Shown here: positions 32,391 through 44,400 of the stretch, piece by piece | Numbering within the stretch: the stretch's first letter is position 1 | Layout of the letters: each line of letters begins with the position of its first letter | Origin: Eublepharis macularius | Taxonomy: Eukaryota > Chordata > Lepidosauria > Squamata > Eublepharidae | DNA length: 64,000 nucleotides | Reading direction: 5' to 3' | Assembly: GCF_028583425.1 (NCBI RefSeq) | Contig: NC_072801.1 | Coordinates: 60,465,766-60,529,765 of the forward strand | The notes under the pieces: generated by a model | Database searches by the model: none | Told to the model about the DNA's origin: nothing | Seen by the model: the letters and a program-made list of their open reading frames with translations, nothing else | Position numbers and translations under genes: made by a program

Positions 32391-33024
32391 TGAGATCTGA
32401 CGAGAAAGGGCTGTCCCCTGCCACCATCCTTCCCTGCAGCACCCTCTACTGGTCAGCATAATGATCTGTTCAAACAATACGTAAGACTTAAATGACAAAG
32501 TATATAAAACAATAATTGACATGAAACAGTTCAGAGACTGATTGTGCCCAAGAAGAACAGGGGTCTCACAGTCTCCTTTCATTTTAATCAAATCAGTCCC
32601 ATAGAGCTGAATGGACTTGCAGTCCTGCTCTCTGTCCTCTTTCTTTTCAAGGGTTTCTTGTATTAGCTAAAATATTGATATACTATTTTATAGACAAGCT
32701 GGAGTCCTCCCGAGGTGAGCAACCTGCTACTTCAGGCCCTCCAATCACTCTCGGCAGATTCTGCTTTCTTCTGTTATACAGAATAACTATGCTTTTTACC
32801 CCCAGTGGCACCAGGATTACACATGCCTGAAAGTGGGTGTGATTTTATCAGGAAGTGGAGGCTATCAACTGTGAGCTGTGCTGATAGATCAGAGAAACTG
32901 ACTGTGGCATCTGTCACGAAGCACAGTTGCATTTGAGGAACTGCAGCCCTCAGCTGAGATCCTCATTATGGGGATAACAGCGTGAGAAGGAAACACCACC
33001 CTGCTGCCTCTGGAGCCCCTCAGC

Positions 33025-33219
33025 ATGACGGTCCCCTTTAGCCTCCTCTTTCTCGGTTGGTATTCCAGAGGGAAGGGAAGTGGGACCTTCCGGTGTGCAA
33101 TGGCATGGTGGAAGGATCAGAGACGCAGGATCAGGCGCCGTTGATCAAACCTATTGACATTAATGGAATCCTCTCCTTTTCAGGGTGGTGGATGGCTGGA
33201 CAGAGGAGCATGGTGACAG
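33025..33219 (+). pseudogene. Orphan receptor leader (two exons)
   Basis: Exon 1 at 33025-33055 reads MTVPFSLLFLG with donor GTTGGT. Exon 2 at 33184-33219 is exactly 36 bp (WWMAGQRSMVT) between TTTTCAG and GTGAGTAG. Both are open and in phase 1. No Ig exon follows before gene B's own leader at 35390. Either a relic of a lost gene, or an alternative first leader that could splice in frame to gene B Ig1 at 39393. The 5' flank (32860-33024) is paralogous to 35200-35389. Confidence 0.7.
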
Positions 33220-34080
33220 GTGAGTAGAAGCAGACAAAGGGAGATTAATATGTGGGGGGAGGATAGGTTAGGCAGAATGCCCGTCACTCAAATCTGCTTT
33301 TTTGACTCCTGACCTAAAAAACTATCCCTCTTCTATGCAACTTTTACAAGTTCCACCATAATATTGCGAGCCCTCCTTGTGTGCAACTCAGTTTCTCCAG
33401 TGTAAATCCACAGCAGTCCGCCAACGAGGAAGAGCATTAGCATCTGACGGTCAGACTCTGACCTCATCTCTCCTACAGGGCTGAGGTTTCTTGTGCTGAT
33501 GGTGGTGCCAAACTGAGAAATTGTCATACCAAGCTAGGTATGTCCTAGCACGAGGGGCTGGCTAGTGCTGGTTTGGTAAGGTTGCTTTTCTGACTCCTGC
33601 ATGTTAGATGTAAAAATCTATCCCTGTTCTACATACAACTATTACAAGTTCAGGAGCGCTACCTTATCTGTTTCCCCAGTGGAAATCCAGCCTAGTCCTC
33701 TCCTGCATTGAGGATGCACCCCAAGTATAACCTAGCATGAGGGGCCTGGTGAGTTCTGGTCAGCTTTTCAAGCGGCTTTTAACTGCAGCTTCATCTGCAA
33801 TAGTATGGGATAACACTGAGCTCTGTGCTGTGGAAAGGCCCACCTGCTAATTCCTATTCAGATCCCAGCAGTCTTTTTTTATACTGGTGAGTTGGCAACT
33901 GTACACTTTTGCCAAAGTCATTGTGCTAGGAAGTGAAACAGGGAGAAAGGGCTGGGCCCTCACAGGGGACCATACACTTCCAGTTTTTGAGGCCCTGGCT
34001 GTTAAAATAAATTAAAAATTGAATACATGGGATGAGCATGAAAACAAGCTGTGAACCTTATCAGGTGTTTTTTTTTTTTA
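33220..34080. repeat. Intron-like sequence with a partial tandem duplication
   Basis: Paralogous to 35590-36420 after gene B exon 2. The block starting CTGACTCCTG is present twice (33303 and 33592), about 285 bp apart, followed each time by an ACAAGTTC-containing stretch. No Ig exon. Confidence 0.55.
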
Positions 34081-34199
34081 AACTAAGTCTTTAGATGTGA
34101 ACCCCGCCTTTGAGCTTGAGGCCTAGGCCAGACAGCCTTCCCCCATCATTGACCATGTAAAGAGCTAGGTCAAATAGAGTTGCTAACTCTGGGTTATGA

Positions 34200-34204
34200 C
34201 ATTT

Positions 34205-34240
<36 letters not shown>

Positions 34241-34242
34241 TC
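34200..34242. repeat. (CT)n(CA)n dinucleotide repeat
   Basis: TCTCTC run followed by CACACA. Confidence 0.95.
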
Positions 34243-34249
34243 CAGACAC

Positions 34250-34789
34250 ATAGGCATGATATCTGTGGTCATTGCTCCAATTGGCACAGACCGCATGTGA
34301 GTGCACTGAGAGAAGCACCTGAGATTTTGTGATTTGCTGTTGGGTTTATAGATAGAAGAACGAGACATAAATGCCCCTGAGGAAACGGTGTGAAACAAGC
34401 TGAGCGACTCTTGCAAGCGGCTTGTTGGGCAGAGGGAGGGGAGACCGGCCAGGCCCCCTCTCCCATGTGTTCTTCTCATTTACGAGCAAAGAAGTGTGTA
34501 AGGCGTCTACCCGCAGGCAATTGGACTTTTTCTGGAAAGACAATTTTCCACACGACCCCTTCAAGCACGTTGGGAGTTTAGTGTCTTGCAGTGCACTGGA
34601 GAAAAAAAAATTTGGAAGAAAGATGAACTACATATTTAAGGGTGAATAACTTTATTTTGATGCACTGCGAGATCAAAATTATCTACATGGAAAATTGACA
34701 CATGGACTAAGAATTCACATGGTCTGAAATTTAGTTGAATGGTGGTACAGATGTATTCAAATTTATGATACGTATGATAAGGAATCTTA
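34250..34789. other. Unassigned spacer sequence
   Basis: No gene or repeat recognised, except that the last dozen bases (AAGGAATCTTA) match the far side of the left-arm MITE. Confidence 0.4.
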
Positions 34790-35084
34790 GGGCCAAGCTA
34801 GCAGTGAGGAATTACACTTGAGTGGCAAGTGAACAGACACACGTATTCCTCCCTGTTCACTACGGGCCAAGCTACAAGTGACAAATGACACTTGAACGGC
34901 AAGTGGATTGAGTGGAGGGCAAGCGAACAGGGAGAAATACACTTGCCGTTCAAGTGTCATTCGTCACTTGTAGCTTGGCCCTACGTGATTGAGTGGAGCG
35001 CAAGTGGAGCGCAAGTGAACAGGGGGAATACACGCGAGTCTGTTCACTTGCCATTCAAGTGTAATTTGTCACTTCTAGCTTGGC
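34790..35084. mobile_element. MITE family E with a second family E copy inside; right boundary of the inverted duplication
   Basis: Outer element GGGCCAAGCTAGCAGTGAGG to CACTTCTAGCTTGGC. It is split by the inner copy at 34864-34981. It occupies the same place relative to the receptor promoter as 19883-20016 in the left arm. Confidence 0.8.
34864..34981. mobile_element. Inner family E MITE (self-nested)
   Basis: 118 bp, GGGCCAAGCTACAAGTGAC to its complement, flanked by TAC (34861-34863, 34982-34984). This shows that family E makes 3-bp target duplications. Confidence 0.88.
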
Positions 35085-35146
35085 TTCTAGTCATAAGAAA
35101 ACACAGAATCTGATCCAAGCTGAATCCTTGCATCATTTTGAGAACT

Positions 35147-35159
35147 GTTCACTTCCTCT
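35147..35159 (-). promoter_or_regulatory. PU.1/ETS-like site upstream of gene B
   Basis: GTTCACTTCCTCT, reverse of AGAGGAAGTGAAC, about 230 bp before the start codon and conserved in the gene A promoter at 19811-19823. The orphan leader copy lacks the whole segment. Function inferred. Confidence 0.45.
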
Positions 35160-35389
35160 GGTTTTGCTGTGTATGACTGTGACCTGAATGCGGATGTGAC
35201 TTTATCAGGCAGTGGAGGGTATCAACTGTGGTGAGCTGCGCTGTTGGATCACAGAGAAATTATACGAGACATCTGTCGCAAAGCACAGTTGCATTTGAGA
35301 AGCTGGAGCCTTCAGCTGAGATCCTCATTGTGGGGACAACAGCGTGAGGAGGAAACACCACCACCCTGCTGCCCCTGGGACACCTCACC

Positions 35390-35420
35390 ATGAGAGCCCC
35401 TTTTAGCCTCCTCTTTGTCG
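35390..35420 (+). CDS. Gene B exon 1: start of signal peptide
   Basis: ATG AGA GCC CCT opens MRAPFSLLFVG, donor GTGGGT. The start is fixed by alignment with the gene A and orphan leaders. Confidence 0.85.
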
Positions 35421-38400
35421 GTGGGTATTCCAGAGGGAAAGGAAATGGGACCGTATGGTGTGCAATGGCATGGTGGGAGGATCAGAGATACAAGATTGGG
35501 TCCAGTTGTTCAAACCTTTTGACATTAATGGGATCATCTGCTTTCCAGGATGGTGGACGGCTGAGCAGAGGTGGATGGTGAGAGGTAATACAAGTAAGTA
35601 GCAGCGGACAAAAGGAGATTAATAAGGGGGGTGGCATGATAGGTGGGGGCAGAATGCCAGTCACTCAGATCTGCTTTTCTGACTCCTGACCTAACAAACT
35701 ATCCTCGTTCTATGCAACTATTACAAGTTCTACCTTAATATTACGAGCCCACTTTATGTGCAACTCAGGTTTTCCCAGTGTAAATCCAGAGCAGTCCTCC
35801 AGTGAGGATGAGCGTTAGCTTCTGACGTCAGCTGTCCTGCAGCCTCCAGCCTCCAGGTAGTGGCTGGAGATCTCGCGGAATTACAACTGGTCTCCAGGCC
35901 ACAGAGATCTGTTCACCTGGAGAAAATAGCTACTTTGGGGGGAGGGGTGGACTTTATGGAATTATGCCATGCCAAGGTCCTTTCCCTCTACAAACTCCAC
36001 TTTCTCCAGGTTTCTCCAGGTTTCACCCCCCAGATCTCCAGGAATTTCCCAACTTGGAGCTGGCAACCCTACCTGCTGGGCTGTGGTTTCTTGTGCCAAA
36101 CAGAGAGGCTGTAATGCCAAACTAAGTACAACTTTGCATGAGGGGGGTTGGCTAATGCTGGTTTGGAAAGTTGGCCATCTTTTCAACTGGCTTTTAATTG
36201 CAGCAGCATCTTCAGTAGTTAGAACAGAATAATATTTAGCTCTGGGCTGTGAAAAGGTCCACCTGCTAATTGCTACTCAGAGCACGGGTTTTACCGAGTC
36301 ATTGAGTCAGGAAATGAAACAAAGAGAAAGGGCCAAGCCCTTTCAGAATCCTCCAAAAAGCCCTGAGCTACTTCCAGGTTTTGAGGCCCCCAGCTCTAAT
36401 AAATATGAAGAGATGATGATACAGAATGAACGTAAAAACAAGCTGTGAAATTTATCAAATGCAAAAAAAAGTGACCAAATCTGAAGTAGGCTTCCCAATT
36501 GCCTGCTGGTAGCAGGCAATCACCCAGGGGTTTTTCCCATTGCCCACCGATCGCTGGCAAGCCCCCCCCCCCGCAAGATCACCTACCACTGGCAGGCAAC
36601 CCAGGAAAGTGTGCACTTGGAGTGTTCCTAGCGGGGTGCGACATCACTTCCTGGAAGTGATGTCATCATGCAGACACTGGAGCATGTATGAGCTTTCTGT
36701 GAGAATGCGCCCCCTCACCCAGTTGGTGCGGAGGTTTGGGCTGGGTTGTCATCAATACGCGGATGACACCCAACTTTTTCTGTTGATGGACGGCCGGCCA
36801 GACACGGCCCCAGACAATCTGGCCAGAGCTTTGGAGGCTGTGACGGCATGGTTGAAACAGAGCAGGCTGATATTGAACCCAGTGAAGACGGAGGTCCTGC
36901 AGCTGGGACGGGGGCTGCCAGATGTTGGGATCCAGCTCCCTGCCCTGGATGGGACACCACTGGCAACTTTGCCAGTGGTAAAGAGTCTGGGTGTGCTCCT
37001 GGATGCCTCCCTATTGATGGAGGCCCAGGTCACGGCGGTTGCCAAGTCTGCATTTTTCCATCTTCGTCAGATCAGGCAACTTGCCCCCTACCTGACGCCC
37101 CAGGACCTGGCTACAGTGATCCATGCAACGGTCACCTCCAGACTAGATTACTGTAACTCACTCTACGCTGGGCTACCCCTGGGCCTGATCCGGAAACTAC
37201 AACTGGTCCAGAATGCGGTGGCACGGGTCCTGACTGGTATACCTTACCAGTCACACATCACACCTGTCCTGCACCAGCTGCACTGGCTTCCGGTTGAATT
37301 CCGAATCAGGTTCAAAGTGTTGGTTCTTACTGTAAAGCCCTGAGTGGGTTGGGACCGGCATATCTTCGGGACCGCCTCTCCCTGTACGTTCCCCGGAGAT
37401 CGCTGCGATCAGCGAATAAATATTTACTTGTGGTCCCCGGCCCTAAGGAAGCCCGCCTCGCTTCAACCAGGGCCAGGGCCTTTTCAGTCCTGGCCCCAGC
37501 CTGGTGGAACGCTCTGTCAATGGAAACCCGGGCCCAGCGGGACATATTATCGTTCCGCCGGGCCTGTAAGACAGAGCTGTTCCACCAGGCGTCCGTTGAT
37601 TGAAGGGGGCGGTGCCATATCGGCCTCCCACCTTTGGGGTGGGGGAGGGTTCTCCCCACCACTGCACCTTGTTAATTTGTTTTATTATTTGTATGTTGAT
37701 TTTAGTTTTTGTTTTTATCGATTTTTAACTGTTCACTGCCCAGAGCCCCTGGGGATGGGCGGTATATAAATTGAAAAAATAAATAAAATAAATAAAATAA
37801 ACACACAGAAGGCACAAGGTGAATACCGGTTCCCCTCCCCCTCACCAGGAGTGTATAGGGGGGACCTGGCAATCTTAACCTGAAACCCCTTTTGAGCAAG
37901 ACCCAGGACAAATGGGCTTCCCTCCTCATTGACCATGCAAAGAGCTAGTTTAAGTATGGTTGCCAACTCTAGACTGGGAAATTCCTGGAGGTTTGGGGGT
38001 GGAGCCTGAGGAAGGTATGGTTTAGGAAGGGGAGGGAGCTCAGCAGGGTACAATGCCATAAAGTCCACCCTCCAAAGCAGCCATTTTGTCCAGGAACATT
38101 GATCTCTGTAGTCCGGAGATGTAAAGACGCAGAAAAAAATGGATAAATGGGGGATGAGGGAACATTTTTTTTTCTGGATGTGACGCCATTGGGTTGGATC
38201 CAATCAGCTTTTCTGCCAGTGAAAAAGGAGAAGGGCTTCCCCCTTTGGTCACCAAAAAGCTACACTAGAGATCATGAAATCTCAGCCACATGGGACAAAT
38301 TGAGCAAAACTGATGGAAAAGATAGCTGGATGCCACCTATTTACTGTAGTCAAAACTACCAGGAGTTTCTTAGAATCTTAAGTTTCCCTCTACTTCTTCC

Positions 38401-41400
38401 TCCAAGGACTCTCCTCCCTGATAATATAGACGATACAAATCAACTGGATTTTACAACGACTAGAATTTACATGCTGCTGTAGAATTCAGAAAGGCATGAA
38501 GCTCAACCCAATCCTGTGGATGTGCAAATATTAATGGACATGCTATGTGTTCCGTGTGGTTGTTCTTCTTGACCACAGTTACTGTGATGTTTACAGATAT
38601 TTACATTAGGAGTTCAATGTTCTTATAAAAATTAGTGCAATGTCCAGATTTACTAGTCATCTTTGTGACTACAGTGTTGATGGCTCTATTTTTAATTTTT
38701 TTCTCCATTGTTCCAACTCAGAAAAAACATTTGCTCAGGCAGTTTAGAACAGCTTACAGTGTGCTCTCAGTCTCCCTCTCTCTTACTATTGTTGCAATCA
38801 TTGATTAAAACTAAGGAACTTATCCTGTTGAATTTCTTGAAATACTTAACAATGAAATGCTATGCATTAACTAAGTTCATCATATAGCATGTTCTGTCCT
38901 TAGAATAGTAAAGTTCAGATCTTATAAGTAAATGTATTTTTTATTATTCTGTTTCCCCTTTATATAGCTCCACCCCCACAAAACTTACTTAGAGAATTAA
39001 AAAACCCACACTTTTTTCTTCCCATGACTTCAAAGTTTCCAGAAATTTTGCTTCTCTGTCCGCTTAAGAAAGCAGTTCTAAGCAGGGACACTTAGAATCC
39101 TACTCAGGTCTTTTCAAACGAGGCTTACTCCTAGGAAAATGTTCTTGGGATCACTTTGTAAATCTCTAGTCAGCAATGTTTTTTCCAAATAAATGAGTAG
39201 TAAGCTAATTAATATATGCTTTGTTTGCTAATTGTCTTAAACAAAGAGATGAATCATGATCCTGTAGAAATTATCACTGTGATCTGAGTCTTATGTACTT
39301 CCCCAGAGCATGCAAAAGTCTCCCAATGTACAATGTCTCAGCCGCAGATATTCCTTCTTCCAAATTCAGATCTTGTTCCCTTTCTTATCCAGGACAACAT
39401 TATTCCAAGCCTTCAATCTCTGTGAGCCCAGAAGATGTCACTCTGGGGGGGGAAGTCAGAGTCCACTGCGGCGAGGCAGACCACCCCGGTGCAAATTTCT
39501 CGCTACTCAAAAGCAACCCATCTTTATCTGCTTTGTCTCACCAAAAGACAATGGGTTATGAGGCTGAATTTATCATTTCCAGCGTCAAAACATCAGATGC
39601 AGGGATCTACCAGTGTTTATACTGCTTCAGAGCTGGCTCTGAACCTATGTGTTCAGATAAGAGTGATGAGGCATACATCAACATAACAGGTGAGAATTAG
39701 ACTCAGTCCTTATATCCTATTTTTATGAATGATGTTGAAGCAGCTTATGCATTTTTCACATCTTTAAACCAAATCAAAAAGTTACCTGGGCCAAAACATA
39801 TTGCCTGACTATGTTTGTTTGTTGGGCTCATTGCCCTGAGTGCTGGTGTTTCATCATGAGAGGTAATGATGAGGAGATGGGGTCCTGGTGTGGGTAGTCT
39901 GAGGACTCAACCAGGCCAATGATATCAGCATTCAAATCTCCCTCTGTCTTTGATTTTAGTTAGAGGAGGTTGGAGGAGATTTGGATTGAAGTTCAAGTGC
40001 TGAGTCAGGGTTGGTTTTTGCTATTTCCCCTGCACTGCTTCCGGAGAGTAACTGGCCACCCTGATCTGCCAGAACTCCTGGTAAGAAAAAAAATGAAAAG
40101 CACAGGCTGCTGGGAGACGAAGGGTTAACTCCCCTTGCCCAAGCACTGCAGCCGCGATTGGAATCAAAACTCCGCACTGATGCTTTTAACAAAAATCAGC
40201 AACACTGGGAGATCCCATCAAGGGCCCCTCACATCTCATCTAATTGATCTGTGAGTCTGAATGATTTACCTATCAGAGTTTGGAGAAGGTGACTTCACCC
40301 CAGTTAAGGGAAGGAGGCAGAAGTGAGAGGAATTACTCAACAAGCCAAATTCATGCCTCCACCCCAAAAAAACCTGTTTCAGGCATGGTTGTGAAGTCAA
40401 AAGCCTCTTCTCCATTCACATCACAGTAGCCATCCAAGGCCGTTTCCAGGGCCGTCGTCACATGGGCTTTTTTTTAGCACTAAAATGGCGCTATTTCCTG
40501 GCAAACACCCACCTTATTCCAACACTGTCGCGATTTTCTCTCTTCTGCTTTGTGCTTGATAGTCGCGCTATTTTGTGCCTCAGTGTGAATGCCTCACATC
40601 GATGTATTTCACCTCGCAACGTCCTATGCCCTCCCTTCAATCCCAGAATCCATTTCTTCCTGCGACTCCCCTTTTTTATTTTATTATGTCCTTATAACGC
40701 CATAACGACATAACACAATGCAAACTTTCTGCTGAAGTAAAAATGACTCAATCGCCATGGCAGAGTCTTCAGCGATGGGGATCACGTCAGACAGGGAGTT
40801 TTCTGCGGGCAAAGGGCTATTTATATAATTTCAAAGTTGGAAAAACAAAAGGGTCGTAATGTTTTGCTCTAACGGAATGTTTATATGCTGTTATTCCGTT
40901 ATAGCGGAATTAAACGCCAGAATAATTTTTTTAAAAAGGGGGAGGAGCTGCTTCTGCGCGGTTAGAGAGAACAGAACAGAGTGCTTCGGTGTGGACAGCT
41001 GGTGGCGCGAAGAGCCATTAGGTGACCCAAAGAAACGTTACTGTGCCGATAACAGGTAGGACACTATATGCTGTAAATTTAACGGAAGAGATGCCCGTGT
41101 GACAACGGCCCAGATGGCTTACCTTCACCCGGGATGTTGCGCCTCATTGCGGGGAAAATGCGAAATATCGCATTTCCTCGCGCGAGTTTTGTGCTACGTC
41201 GCGCAAAACTCGCGCGAGGAGAGACTTCCGGTTTGGGATTCATGGAGGTCTAACGCAGCTCCACTTGCGGAGCTGACCGGACTGCCGTTTTAACCGGCCG
41301 GTGGGGTGAAAATAGCCCGCGGCCGACTGCTCTCAGGCGGGGAGCAGGCAAAGAACGCTCAAGACCCTAGGGTGAGCTAGATCTCGGACGAGGGGGGGCT

Positions 41401-44400
41401 CTACACAACGGGTCCCCTCCCGATCCTTGAGGTCCCACCTTGTGACGGGTCGGCTATAATCTCTGCGGCAGTTTTGGGGCCAATTCGGCTGGCATAAGAC
41501 CTACATACCCAAGCTTCGATTGGGGGAAGAAGCTGAGAGGAGAACTTAAAATCGAAACAGCGATTACAACCCGAGAAAAGTGAAGAGAAGGTAAAGATCA
41601 CTATCTTCCGATACGGGACAGATTGATAAAAACAGAGAAGGAAAAAAGTAGATTTTTAAACTGCAACAGACTAGTGAAAAGGAGGGGAAGACTCGGCAGG
41701 AATTGTATTTGAAAAGAGACTAAGCTTAAAGAAGTTATTAAAGAAATTGGACTATTGTTTTGAATACCTGTGGCTTTGGAGCTGTGAGAAAAAGACACCA
41801 TCGCGAGATCTGCTGTGGGAAGACGGGAGACAGGAAGTGCGTAATAACAATAGAGTGGCTGGAGAGAAGCGGCCCTTGCTGGAGGGCAGGAAGTAGGGAA
41901 TCGCCATTTTTGAAAGGGGAAGGGTCGCGGCTTCAGCGGAAGAGGAAGTAGGCCATCTTGGATTACAAAATCATAGAGAAACCATAGAGAAAAGACGCCC
42001 GACATTTTGGACTCTTTAAAATTTAATTTTTAAAAGAAGATTGGGACATTTAAAACAGAAAAACGTTAAATTTTACGCCACGGAGTTAAGGAAGAGAGCG
42101 GATTCGTGGGAGCGAGCTAAAGCAAGCCCCACGATGTCAAAAAAAGAGTGGCAATCGGCAATAGAAAACCTGGATAAAAACTTGGATAAAAAACTTTTAG
42201 ATATGATTAAAGAACTTAAGGACACGAAATTGGAGCTGATAAAAGAGGTCAAAGAGGTTACACAGACAGTAAAATCGGAGCTGTCAGAAGTGAAAAAAGG
42301 CATGGAAACAATACGAAGTGAATTACAAGGAACGCAGCAGAGAGTTAAAACAGTAGAAGACGCGATGGAGAATTTAGCAGACACGCAACAAACAGAGATG
42401 AGATTGGTGAAGGGGAGAATGTCAGTTGCAGAAACTAAATATATGGAGAAGCAGCTACGTTTTCGCGGCTTGCCAGAAGTGGAAGGGAAGTCAGCGCAAG
42501 AACAGATGACTGAGGTGTTGGCTGAATACCTGGGGAAAGAGGAGGAGGAAGTTGTGGCTATCCTAGATGTGGCATACCGTGTGAATTCGAGAATTGCAAC
42601 CCAGAGGAAATTACCAAGAGATGTGATTGTGCAGTTTACAACACGAAATATGAAAGAGAGGATTGTGACAAAACAGTTTCAAGATCCATTGGAGATTGAT
42701 GGCAAGACGATTATTATAATGAAGGAATTGCCCAGATCAGTGTTATTGGACCGGAAAAAATATAAAGTGCTAATTCAGACTTTGAAGGACATGAAAATCA
42801 GGTATAGATGGGAGTTACCCGAAGGAGTGTCCTTTGAGTTTGGAGGGGCAAAAAAACGCATCAGATCTGAGCGAGAGATGGAGCGATTTATTAAGGACAA
42901 TGAAAAAGACTTACCATCAAGACTATGAATATGAATATGAATATGGAGTGTAAAGTATTATCTTGGAATGTAAATGGACTAAACTCACCGAATAAGAGGA
43001 AAAATATTTTTCACTGGCTACTAAAACAAAAATGTGATATTGTTTGTTTGCAAGAGACCCATATTAGAAAACAGGATGTAAAATATTTAAAATCTGGAAA
43101 ATTGGGCAAAGAATTTGCAGCGGCCTCCAACAAGAAAAAAAGAGGAGTGGTGTTGTACATAAAAGAGGAGCTACAGCCAAAACTTGTTATGAGAGATGTG
43201 GAAGCTAGATTTGTAGCAGTGGAATGCATTTGGAATTTAAAGAGAGTGTTGGTAGTCGGACTTTATGCACCTAATGGTGCAAAAGAAAGCTTCTTTGAGG
43301 ATTTAAGGAAGCATTTAGACGATCTTACATATGACCAGATAATTCTTGCTGGAGACTTCAATGGAGTGACAGACTTGGAACTAGACAAAAAGACTACAAC
43401 GGCACAAAAGAAAAGAGGACTATTGCCAAAGCTTTTCTTTGACTTGATTCAACAAGAGACTCTCGAAGATGTATGGAGGAGAGAATATCCTAAAAGTAGA
43501 CAGTTTACTTTCTATTCTGCAAGGCATTTTACATTATCAAGAATTGATATGATCTGGGCCTCAAAAGACTTAGCGTTATGGACTAAGGAGGTAGAAATAA
43601 TGCCGATGGTAGGCTCAGATCACAACCCAATTATGTGGAAATTTGGAAAAAGGAGAAAAAGGAAAGCATGGAGAATAAATGAGGACTTGTTACAGGAAAG
43701 AGAGAATATGGAAATATTGAGAAGAGAGACAAAGTTTTTTATACAATGTAACGTGAATAAAGAAGTACCAACCAATAAAGTTTGGGATGCTTACAAGGCG
43801 GTTGTAAGGGGCATACTAATGGACTTAAATGGTAGAGCAAGAAAGAAGAAAGAGGAGAAAAGACAAGAGATTGAGGAGAAAATAAAAGCCAAAGAAATAC
43901 AGCTAAAAAAGAGACCAGGGAAAAAGAAGGTATACCAGGAAATTAAAATACTTCAAGAACAGTTAACAGCAATGAGCAATAAAGAATTGGAGTGGAATCT
44001 TAAAAGACTGAATCAAAAAGTGTTTGAGGGTGCTAATAAACCTGGAAAGTACCTGGCATGGCAATTGAAGAAGAAAAGGGAAAAGAAAATAATAAACAAA
44101 ATTTGTGAAGACAACAAAACGTATTTGGAGCAGACTACCATTAGTAGAGCCTTTTATAAATTCTACGCTAAGCTGTACAATAAAAAAGAAGTAAACAAAG
44201 AATCAATAGCGTTATATTTGGAGAAAACCAAACTTCCAGAAATCTCGGAAGCTTGGAGAAATAAGTTGAACAGCGAAGTAACTGACGAGGAAATAAGTAA
44301 GGCAATACAATCTGCAAATCTAGGAAAGGCGCCAGGGCCAGATGGACTTACGGCTAAATTTTATAAGACAATGGCTAATGAACTGGCACCATTCCTAAAA

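Noticed and set aside
36540-37343. 267-codon frame considered as a host gene
   Set aside because: The N-terminal third is repeat J. The rest is an L2-like LINE reverse transcriptase fragment with a typical LINE tail.
42073-42384. Antisense 103-codon frame over L1 ORF1
   Set aside because: A shadow of a codon-biased coding sequence; no independent support.
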